Below the pieces are notes generated by a model. The model ran no database searches. It had not been told where the DNA came from and was given only the letters and a program-made list of their open reading frames with translations. DNA of 64,000 bases, from contig NZ_CP124747.1 in assembly GCF_041860085.1 (NCBI RefSeq), positions 5,665,001 to 5,729,000 on the forward strand, in the 5' to 3' direction. The position numbers and the translations under genes were made by a program. The stretch comes from Schlesneria sp. DSM 10557 (GTDB lineage: Bacteria > Planctomycetota > Planctomycetia > Planctomycetales > Planctomycetaceae). How positions within the stretch are numbered: the stretch's first letter is position 1; each line of letters begins with the position of its first letter. This document shows positions 43,842 to 51,572 of the stretch, in pieces.

Positions 43842-44705
43842 TCAGATACTGTCGGCTAGAAACCGGTCAACGCGACGAAAGTACCACGCTCCGGAAAGCA
43901 GCAGACAGGTGAGAGAAGTCAGGGAGATCAGCACCAGGGTCCCGTGCGGAGCATTGGTTCCGAACAGCGTCCAGCGAAAACTGTCGAGTAAGGCCGCCAT
44001 CGGATTCAGGTGATAAAGCCCGATCCACTCGGAAGGGATAAGACTCGATTCGTACAGCACCGGACTGACGACCATTCCCAGTTGCAGCATGAATGGGACG
44101 ACATATCCAAAATCCCGATAATGTGCATTCAGTGCAGAAAGCCACAGCCCAATCGAGAGTCCGCACAGGACCGTCAGAAAAACGACGAACGGAGCAAGGA
44201 TCACGGCGGGGCCCGGCACGACCCGGAACCAGAGCATCAGCAGCATGAGAACCACCATCCCGATGCCAAAATCGAGAAGGGGGCGGAGGCAAGCTGATAA
44301 GGGAAGGGCGAGTCGAGGAAAATAGACCTTGGTGACGACCTGGCGATTATCCACGAGGCACGCCGTCGACGCAGCCAGTATCCCGGAAAAAAGCTGATAC
44401 AGGAGCAACCCGGAAAAGCTGGTCACCTGATAGGGGAGACTACCCTCGACGGGTTCCGTCTTCAGCATGCGAAAGAGGCCTGTGAAGACAACCATCTGGG
44501 CGAGCGGTTGCAGGATTGTCCACGCGATTCCGACTGCGGTCTGACGATAGCGGACCTTGATGTCACGTTCGGCAAAGATCCAGACCAGCTCGCGATATCG
44601 CCACAACTCTTTCAGGTCGAACCAGGGAGAATAGTGGTCGGCATCGACGACGATGAGCTCCGAATCGACGGGTGGATCCGAGGAAACACTTTCGGGAAGA
44701 CTCAT
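43842..44705 (-). CDS. ABC-2 type permease, polysaccharide/teichoic-acid exporter (Wzm/TagG-like)
   Basis: 287 residues with about six hydrophobic segments. Family marks: the cytoplasmic start DLKELWRYRELVWIFAERDIKVRYRQTAVGIAW, the YFPRLALPLSACL block and HLNPMAALLDSFRW near the C-terminus. Such permeases export lipid-linked polysaccharides with a Wzt/TagH ATPase. No ATPase, glycosyltransferase cluster or polymerase is adjacent, so the partner is elsewhere or lost. The start at ATG 44705 has no clear Shine-Dalgarno. Confidence 0.88.
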   Translation of the reverse strand: MSLPESVSSDPPVDSELIVVDADHYSPWFDLKELWRYRELVWIFAERDIKVRYRQTAVGIAWTILQPLAQMVVFTGLFRMLKTEPVEGSLPYQVTSFSGLLLYQLFSGILAASTACLVDNRQVVTKVYFPRLALPLSACLRPLLDFGIGMVVLMLLMLWFRVVPGPAVILAPFVVFLTVLCGLSIGLWLSALNAHYRDFGYVVPFMLQLGMVVSPVLYESSLIPSEWIGLYHLNPMAALLDSFRWTLFGTNAPHGTLVLISLTSLTCLLLSGAWYFRRVDRFLADSI

Positions 44706-44978
44706 CTTTGTCGCAAACTTTCGAGGTTAAGGCCGAACGAACGATTGTGTCATGATAGTCGCCCAGAATAAGGGGCGTCCACGAACTTGCTCGCTGTGGG
44801 TGTCGAGCACCAAATTGAGTGGGACGATTGAATCAATTCCTCGTACATGCCACAAATTCGGGGCGAGCATTACCAGTTTCTCCTGTAGAATTGTGCCGCA
44901 TACGGCCATTGACGGTCGGCTAAAGCACCTGAGTTGAGAATTTCTCGACGCCTGTTTCCGGTCGAGAGAGGGGCGTCT

Positions 44979-46409
44979 ATGGAAAAGCCTTTCATTTCCC
45001 GTCGCGATCTTTTGTCTTCCACGGCGTGCGGCTTCGGTTCGCTGGCCCTCGCCAATCTGTTTGGGCGCGACCAGCTTTTCGCGGATGAGCCGCAGCCCGA
45101 TCTGAACGGCGGACTGCATCACCGGGCCAAAGTTCGGCGGGTCATCCAACTCTTTATGAACGGCGGCGCAAGTCAGATGGACTTGTTCGACTATAAGCCG
45201 CTCCTCTTTCAGAAGGGGGGTGAGGATTTCGATCCCGGGGAAGGGATCCGAGTCGAAGCCGCAACGAGTGCCCCGGGAAAGATACTAAGGCCCCCATTCG
45301 AGTTGCGACAGCACGGTGAAACCGGACGCTGGGTATCGGATCAGCTTCCGCACCTGGCCAGGAAGGTCGATCAACTGGCTTTCTGTATGGCAATGCAGTC
45401 CCGGACCAATGTTCATGGCCCGGGAAGTTATCTGATGAATACGGGGTTTCTCTTGCCCGGCTTTCCCTCAATGGGGGCCTGGGTCAGTTATGGGTTGGGA
45501 AGTCTCACTGACAATCTCCCGACATTCGTGGTGCTCCCCGATGCGCGCGGGCTTCCCTATAACCAGAAGGGGAATTTTTCAGCCGGTTTTCTGTCGTCGA
45601 CTCACCAGGCCACGATTCTCAACACCAGTCTGCCGGCACCGATTCCAGATCTCCGTCCCCCGGAATCCGCTCATTTCATTACTGAAGAAGCGGATCGGGA
45701 AGGTCGGGAATTGCTGCAGAAACTCAATCGCCAACACCTCGCCGTGAACCCGGGAGATTCTCGTTTGGACGCTCGGATCCGTGCTTATGAACTTGCTGCG
45801 CGGATGCAGTTGAGTGCACCCGAGGCTCTGGATATCCGAAGTGAAACAGAGGCGACGCACAAAGCCTATGGACTGGATGAGAAGAGAACCGAAGACTTCG
45901 GTCGTCGCTGTCTGCTGGCTCGGCGACTGATCGAACGGGGTGTGCGGTTCGTTCAGGTCTGGAGCGGGGCAGGCGGGGCTGCCAACAACTGGGACAATCA
46001 CACCAGTATCGTTAATGAGCTTCCACCCATGTGCGGCTCGACCGACCGCCCGATTGCCGCGCTGCTGGAGGATCTTGAGCAGCGCGGACTCCTCGAAGAC
46101 ACGCTGGTTCTGTGGAACACGGAGTTCGGTCGGATGCCCTTCTCTCAAGGAAGCGAGGGGCGAGACCACAACGGCGGAACATTTGTCGGCTGGCTTGCGG
46201 GGGCGGGGGTCAAAGCCGGTGCGAGCTATGGCGCAAGTGACCCCTGGTCGTGGCGTGCCGAGCGTGACGTGACAACGACGTATGACTTTCACGCAACGGT
46301 TCTGCACCTGCTGGGGATTGACCACGAACGTCTGAGTGTTCGTCACAATGGGGCTAACAGGCGACTCACCGACGTACACGGACATGTGATTCACGACGTC
46401 CTGGCGTAA
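44979..46409 (+). CDS. DUF1501 protein with Tat signal
   Basis: 476 residues. ATG 44979 follows GAGAGGGG by five bases; the frame opens earlier at TTG 44934. The N-terminus has a twin-arginine signal (SRRDLLSS, R8-R9). DUF1501 is a sulfatase/alkaline-phosphatase-fold family; visible marks are RRVIQLFMNGGASQMDLFDYKP, NVHGPGSYLMNTG, GRDHNGGTFVGWLAGAGVK and the TTYDFHATVLHLLGID ending. In planctomycetes these genes usually follow a DUF1549/DUF1553 gene; no such partner is adjacent. It is probably exported folded. Its reaction is unproven. Confidence 0.92.
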   Translation: MEKPFISRRDLLSSTACGFGSLALANLFGRDQLFADEPQPDLNGGLHHRAKVRRVIQLFMNGGASQMDLFDYKPLLFQKGGEDFDPGEGIRVEAATSAPGKILRPPFELRQHGETGRWVSDQLPHLARKVDQLAFCMAMQSRTNVHGPGSYLMNTGFLLPGFPSMGAWVSYGLGSLTDNLPTFVVLPDARGLPYNQKGNFSAGFLSSTHQATILNTSLPAPIPDLRPPESAHFITEEADREGRELLQKLNRQHLAVNPGDSRLDARIRAYELAARMQLSAPEALDIRSETEATHKAYGLDEKRTEDFGRRCLLARRLIERGVRFVQVWSGAGGAANNWDNHTSIVNELPPMCGSTDRPIAALLEDLEQRGLLEDTLVLWNTEFGRMPFSQGSEGRDHNGGTFVGWLAGAGVKAGASYGASDPWSWRAERDVTTTYDFHATVLHLLGIDHERLSVRHNGANRRLTDVHGHVIHDVLA

Positions 46410-46537
46410 GTCGCCTTTATTATCTTTCAGACTCTTCCCTCAGACTGTGCACCGTTTAGCGTTGGAACGAAAATCGTCAGACGCGAACCGGGGCAGCACG
46501 GCGCGACGCCTGCTCGAAACGGAAACGTTCCGTTTCC

Positions 46538-47317
46538 TCAGCCGACTGGAAGCCGAAAGATCCGTCGAGCATTCGCCGTGGTCGCTTCGGCAATCTCTTC
46601 TTTCGAAACTCCGCGAATTTCGGCAAGGCAAGCGGCCGTCAAACGGACGTGGGCTGGCTCATTCCGCTTGCCGCGAAACGGCGTCGGCGCGAGGTACGGC
46701 GCATCGGTTTCGATCAGCAGTCGATCGAGCGGAATTGTCGCTACTGTTTTGCGGATCGTTTCATTCTTCTTGAAAGTCACCATACCACTGATGGAAAGAG
46801 ACATTCCCATTTCCATGCAGACGTGGGCGGTCTCGACAGAGCCACAGAACGAATGCATCACCCCATTGAGGGGGCCGCGTTCCGCATGTGTTTTCAGTTG
46901 CTTGACAACCGCTTCCTCGGCATCGCGACAATGAACGACAAAAGGGAGATCCAGTTCGCGAGACAATTCGAGGTGCCGATCGAAGAATTCGGCCTGCAAT
47001 TCGATGGGCGAATGATCCCAGTACTGATCGAGGCCTGTTTCGCCTAATCCCACAACCTTGGGTGATTTCGCCAGAGCGACAATTTGCTCCCAATCACCCG
47101 GATTGGCAGCCGCGACATAATTCGGATGAAGTCCGACAATCGCGTGGACCTGGGGAAAACGTTCGGCCAGTTCGAGAACGCGGCGACAGCTTTCCAGTGT
47201 AATCCCCACCGCCAGCATCGCCTTAACGCCCGCATCGACCGCGCGGGTCACGACTTCTTCACAGTCCTGTGTAAAGGCGTCTTCGTCGAGATGGCAATGG
47301 GTATCAATCCACTCCAT
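46538..47317 (-). CDS. tatD: TatD family metal-dependent hydrolase (DNase-like)
   Basis: 259 residues. Metal-site motifs: THCHLD near the start, GETGLDQYWDH, VVHCRDAEE, HSFCGS and the late IETDAPYLAP. This order is diagnostic of TatD (TIM-barrel amidohydrolase superfamily). The E. coli protein is a 3'-5' exonuclease/DNase active in DNA repair and turnover; the name does not imply Tat transport. It is read away from the DUF1501 gene. Upstream, 337 bases without a gene. Confidence 0.93.
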   Translation of the reverse strand: MEWIDTHCHLDEDAFTQDCEEVVTRAVDAGVKAMLAVGITLESCRRVLELAERFPQVHAIVGLHPNYVAAANPGDWEQIVALAKSPKVVGLGETGLDQYWDHSPIELQAEFFDRHLELSRELDLPFVVHCRDAEEAVVKQLKTHAERGPLNGVMHSFCGSVETAHVCMEMGMSLSISGMVTFKKNETIRKTVATIPLDRLLIETDAPYLAPTPFRGKRNEPAHVRLTAACLAEIRGVSKEEIAEATTANARRIFRLPVG

Positions 47318-47654
47318 TGTCTCTTTCCCTAATTCTTAAAGTGCAAAATTCTGTCTGACATGCCTGGCGGGACGATACCTTCGTCCTCTGGCTGAACCTG
47401 AGCCGTGAGTGCGAAGTCTCATGAGCCAGCGAAGAGAAGAACCGCGTCAGTTGACTCAATTGAGCCAGACAGAATGCCCCCAGGCAGGGACAGCACCGTC
47501 ACGCGGTGGCGGTCCTCGGGGAGAGACGATAGCACTTCAACCGCTGACGGGTAAGTGGTCGAAGTATTCCGCGGGACGTCGTGCCCCACGATTCCAGAGC
47601 AACGGGCAGAAAGATAGGGAATTGGGCTGGTACGACAATCCGGGAGAAAAAACT
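47318..47654. other. Intergenic region, no convincing gene
   Basis: A minus-strand frame 47419-47658 would start at GTG overlapping the next gene's stop, but its translation is Ser/Arg/Pro-rich and has no recognisable domain. I do not call it. Confidence 0.4.
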
Positions 47655-48095
47655 TCACACCGTCGCTTTTGCCCCGGCCGGCACCAGGTTGTTCAGTCGC
47701 TCGGTCAGCTCACGTTCCGATGTCAGGATTTCGCTGATGAGGGCGCTTGCTTCCGGATCGTGAATGCAGGTGTGAGACGCCTCATCCAGCACCGTTAGCA
47801 GTTCCTGCTGGTTCACACGAATCAGTTTCAGCAAATAATTCAGTGACAGAAAATGCAGGTCGGTGTAATCCGCAGGAAACCCGCCGTAATCGATCGTCCA
47901 GCGTCGCTCGGTCAGCAGAGCGGAAAGTTTTGCGACGTGTTCCTGCTGAACGGCCACAATTTTCTGGAACTCTGCTTCGACTCCCTTTTGAGACCGGCTG
48001 GACCACGAGCTGCATTGGCCAACATATTGAAGCAGGCTTTTTCCGAGCGCGATCAGGAGTTCGTTGAGCCTGGCATTGTGTTGCACGTGTGCCAT
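47655..48095 (-). CDS. Hypothetical four-helix protein
   Basis: 146 residues, almost entirely helical (LNELLIALGKSLLQYVGQ, FQKIVAVQQEHVAKLSALL, LSLNYLLKLIRVNQQELLTVL, ALISEILTSERELTERLNNL). The spacing suggests a four-helix bundle, perhaps ferritin-like given an E-x2-H type pattern, but metal ligands are not clearly in place. There is no signal peptide. It lies just downstream of nuoN on the same strand (139 bases), so it may be co-transcribed with the complex I genes. Function unknown. Confidence 0.7.
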   Translation of the reverse strand: MAHVQHNARLNELLIALGKSLLQYVGQCSSWSSRSQKGVEAEFQKIVAVQQEHVAKLSALLTERRWTIDYGGFPADYTDLHFLSLNYLLKLIRVNQQELLTVLDEASHTCIHDPEASALISEILTSERELTERLNNLVPAGAKATV

Positions 48096-48234
48096 AAGAA
48101 ACTAGCCGTCTATGAGAACAAAAGGGTGGCCCGAGGGAATCTGGCCGGGATCGATTTTACTAGTCACTGACTTCAGTTGTGCTTTGGTTTGGTCGACCGG
48201 TCGATGTGACGATCACCGAGGGTCCATCTGCGGT

Positions 48235-49869
48235 TCAAAAAAAGGCATGGGCCGCCTGAAGTGCGACTTTCGTCAGTGGATCGATAATGATCCCCAGGAA
48301 AACCACCATTCCTGAGACCAGCATGACGTACATCGCAGGAGAGGAACTGGCTGGCATGGAGACGGTGGCCGCCCCGGAGGGTCGAGAATCGATGCACATG
48401 ATTTTGGCGACGCGGAGATAGTAGAACAAACTGATCACGGTGTTGAGTCCCCCCGCAGCGAGGACCAGCCACATGAACCAGTGCACGTGCGTTGATTCAT
48501 AAACCGATGCGAAAATAAAGGCTTTCCCGTAGAAGCCGCCGAGTGGCGGAATGCCGACCAGGCTGAACATGCAGATCGCCATGCAAATTGCCAGCACGGG
48601 AGCCTGCTGTGCCAAACCCTTGTAGTCTTCGATCTCTTCCGAAAAAGTCTGGTTCCGAATGAGCGCGACAATGGCGAAGGCCCCCAGATTCATGAACAGG
48701 TAGACGCCCATGTAATAGAGCAGCCCTTCCATCGCGCGAGGACCGTTTCCGGGGTGTGCAACCTGAAAGGCTGAGTCCGTTCGCACACTTTGCAGGACCA
48801 GCAGTGCTGCAATTGCCATCAGCGAGTAACCGGCGTGTGCAATGGTGGAATAGGCGAGCATTCGTTTGATATTTCGCTGCGAATAGGCGGCCAGGTTGCC
48901 GAATGTCGACGTGACAATCGCCACCAGTCCCAGTCCGAGTCCGCACGAGAGTGAAAGCTGCGAAAGAGCACCCGAGCCGTCCCCGGCGAGGGCCAGCGAC
49001 AGACGAACGAGCAAGGCGAATGCCGCTGCTTTGGAAGCAACCGACAAGAATCCACCGACTTCAGCGGGAGCACCGTGAAAGGCGTCAGGGCACCAGAAAT
49101 GAAAGGGGACCAGTGAGAGTTTGAATGCGAACCCGACGGAAATCATCAGGAGTGCGAGAACCGCACAGCGGGTGGCGGGATCCTGCATTCCCCCGCGATT
49201 CGCGAAGACGGCCTGGAACCGCTGGGCTAACTCGGGAAACTCGGCCGTTCCCAGTAGACCCGCAAGGAGGCTGATGCCGAACAACATCACACCGGCCGAC
49301 CCGGCTCCATACACAACGAATTTCAGGGCCGCTTCACTGCTTCGTCGGCGACCTTTCAGGAATCCCGTCATGACGTAACTGGGAACGCTGGCCATCTCTA
49401 TTCCCAGGAAAAGAATCAGCAAGTGATTCGCGCTGGACATCAGCATCATGCCCACCACAGCACCCGACAGCAGCGAGTAGAAATCAGGAGCGTCCTCATC
49501 ATCGGGAATCCCTGTCAGGACTGTCAGGGCGATCACGAAGACCAGGAAAAATGTGAGGAACCCACGGAAGAACGTCGAGAACTCATCGTGAACGGCCAGA
49601 CCTGTGAAAATCTCGCCGCCGACCGCTTCACCAACCGTGAATTGCCAGAACTGCGACAAGATGAGAACGAACGCGCCCATCCCTCCCGCCACGGCAAACC
49701 AGTGTGTCGGGATAATCTTGTCGAGACTGGTCAGTCGTGCCAGCAGCATCAAGATGATCGAGCCGGAAAGAATCAGTTCCGGCAGGATGATCTTGAGCGA
49801 GCGAAGCAGGGAAACCTGCCCGGCAACGTCACCACTCAAAAACTGCTGATATAGAGCTTCAAAATCCAT
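48235..49869 (-). CDS. nuoN: NADH-quinone oxidoreductase subunit N
   Basis: 544 residues from ATG 49869; an in-frame TTG directly after nuoM (49923) is a less likely start. About 14 hydrophobic segments. Mrp-antiporter-type marks: FHFWCPDAFHGAPAEVGGFLSV with the channel lysine region just before it (FAFKLSLVPFHFW), SQRNIKRMLAYSTIAHAGYSL, and PPLGGFYGKAFIF. It is a proton-pumping membrane-arm subunit of complex I. It is last in the H-J-K-L-M-N run, 54 bases after nuoM. Confidence 0.95.
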   Translation of the reverse strand: MDFEALYQQFLSGDVAGQVSLLRSLKIILPELILSGSIILMLLARLTSLDKIIPTHWFAVAGGMGAFVLILSQFWQFTVGEAVGGEIFTGLAVHDEFSTFFRGFLTFFLVFVIALTVLTGIPDDEDAPDFYSLLSGAVVGMMLMSSANHLLILFLGIEMASVPSYVMTGFLKGRRRSSEAALKFVVYGAGSAGVMLFGISLLAGLLGTAEFPELAQRFQAVFANRGGMQDPATRCAVLALLMISVGFAFKLSLVPFHFWCPDAFHGAPAEVGGFLSVASKAAAFALLVRLSLALAGDGSGALSQLSLSCGLGLGLVAIVTSTFGNLAAYSQRNIKRMLAYSTIAHAGYSLMAIAALLVLQSVRTDSAFQVAHPGNGPRAMEGLLYYMGVYLFMNLGAFAIVALIRNQTFSEEIEDYKGLAQQAPVLAICMAICMFSLVGIPPLGGFYGKAFIFASVYESTHVHWFMWLVLAAGGLNTVISLFYYLRVAKIMCIDSRPSGAATVSMPASSSPAMYVMLVSGMVVFLGIIIDPLTKVALQAAHAFF

Positions 49870-49923
49870 CGGATTCGCTATCAGTAAAGCGGCTTGCGGA
49901 TGTGGAACAACGAACGCCGGCAA

Positions 49924-51525
49924 CTACTTCCATTGCGATGTCTGCATCGCAGTCACCGCGCCGTACAGCGCCTCGTATGAGGATGCAAGGCTCTCTGTCA
50001 GTACCTGAACCGATGCCTGCATCGGATTGAACAGCAGTTGAGGCAGCACGCCAAACAGAATCGCTGTGGCGACAAGCGTGTAACCAATCGCGAGTTCGCG
50101 CGGATTCATTTCGACCAGTGCTTCCGGGTGGGGGCCTTTGTACTCAGGACCCAGATAGACCCGTTGCAGCGTCCACAGGATGTAGCCTGCGGTCAGGATC
50201 ACTCCGCTGGCAGAAATAATCGCCAGCAGGGGGCTGAAGTTCCAGCAGGCCAGGACCGAAAAGACTTCGCCGACAAAGCCGCATAGTCCGGGCAACCCCA
50301 GTCCAGCGAAGAAGATGACTGCGGCCAGGCCTGAATAGTGCGGCATAAACTGAGCGATGCCACCAAACTTGTTGATGTCACGGTGATGGACCCGGTCGTA
50401 GAGAACTCCGACCATAAAGAACATCCCGGTGGAGGAAATCCCGTGGGCAATCATCTGGAACATCGCCGCATTGATTCCCATTTCCCAGTACGAACGCCCC
50501 AGCGTCCGACCGTCGACGATCTTCCAGACCGCGATTCCAATCAGGACATAGCCCATGTGACTGACCGAACTGTAAGCGACGAGCCGCTTGAAGTCGGTTT
50601 GAGCCATCGCTGCAAACGCACCGTAAATGATGCTGAAGACGCCCAGCCCGACGAGAAAATACGCGGCATACTGTGCACCATACGGAGCCAGCGGGAACGC
50701 GATGCGGATGATTCCGTAGCCCCCCATCTTGAGCAGCACCCCTGCCAGTATCATGGAGATTGGCGTGGGGGCTTCGACGTGGGCATCGGGCAACCAGGTG
50801 TGGAAGGGGAACGCGGGCAGCTTAATCGCGAACCCGATGAACAGCATGATGAAGGCGGCGATCTGCATCGTCGTCCCGTATACGGGGGCCTTACCATCAC
50901 TGGTTCCCGCGGCGATACGAGCCATTTCCAGCAGGTCGAATGTGCGGTCACTGTTGAAGTAGAACATCAACATGGCGATCAGCATCAGCACAGAGCCGGC
51001 CAGCGTGTAGAGGAAAAATTTGATGGCCGCATATTCGCGCCGAGGTCCACCCCAGATCCCGATCAGGAAATACATCGGCAGCAGCATGACTTCCCAGAAG
51101 ACGTAAAACAGCAGGAAGTCGAGTGCAGTGAAGACGCCCATCATGCCGGTTTCCAGTAACAGGAACAGCATCAGGTAGCCTTTGAAGTTCTTCTCAATGC
51201 TCCAGGAAGCCAGCATTGACAGCAGACAGACAAAGCCCGACAGCACAATCAGCGGCAAGCTGATTCCGTCGACTCCCAAAGTAAAATTTGCGTTCCAGTT
51301 GGGGATCCAGGGAACCGAAATCCGGCACTGCATTCCCGACTGGGATGGATCGAACTGCGCCCACAACTGCAGGGTCAATGCGAACGTGAGCGCCGTTCCC
51401 AGCACTCCCCAGTATCGCATCGCCTCCTTGGCTTTCGCGTCAAAGCACAGCAGCGGGATCGCCCAGACGGCTGGCAAGAAGACGATACAGGTCAGGATTG
51501 TTTCCGAACTCATGATGAATTTCAT
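49924..51525 (-). CDS. nuoM: NADH-quinone oxidoreductase subunit M
   Basis: 533 residues (start ATG 51525; ATG 51513 is possible and neither is ideally spaced from GAGGGA). Family marks: LGVDGISLPLIVLSGF, FWEVMLLPMYFLIGIWGG with the key Glu, FAIKLPAFPFHTWLPDAHVEAPTPISMILAGVLLKMGGYG, and DFKRLVAYSSVSHMGYVLIG. Proton-pumping antiporter-like subunit of complex I. It is 47 bases downstream of nuoL. Confidence 0.96.
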   Translation of the reverse strand: MKFIMSSETILTCIVFLPAVWAIPLLCFDAKAKEAMRYWGVLGTALTFALTLQLWAQFDPSQSGMQCRISVPWIPNWNANFTLGVDGISLPLIVLSGFVCLLSMLASWSIEKNFKGYLMLFLLLETGMMGVFTALDFLLFYVFWEVMLLPMYFLIGIWGGPRREYAAIKFFLYTLAGSVLMLIAMLMFYFNSDRTFDLLEMARIAAGTSDGKAPVYGTTMQIAAFIMLFIGFAIKLPAFPFHTWLPDAHVEAPTPISMILAGVLLKMGGYGIIRIAFPLAPYGAQYAAYFLVGLGVFSIIYGAFAAMAQTDFKRLVAYSSVSHMGYVLIGIAVWKIVDGRTLGRSYWEMGINAAMFQMIAHGISSTGMFFMVGVLYDRVHHRDINKFGGIAQFMPHYSGLAAVIFFAGLGLPGLCGFVGEVFSVLACWNFSPLLAIISASGVILTAGYILWTLQRVYLGPEYKGPHPEALVEMNPRELAIGYTLVATAILFGVLPQLLFNPMQASVQVLTESLASSYEALYGAVTAMQTSQWK

Positions 51526-51572
51526 TCCCTCATTCGTGCATCAACCATTCAGATGGCAGGCAGAATCCAAGA

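Noticed and set aside
47419-47658. 79-codon minus-strand frame overlapping the stop of the helical gene
   Set aside because: The GTGA overlap is attractive, but the translation shows no domain, signal or helical pattern.
49424-49854. Hydrophilic plus-strand open frames under nuoN, nuoM and nuoL
   Set aside because: They are antisense shadows of membrane-protein genes, whose hydrophobic codons read as charged residues on the other strand.
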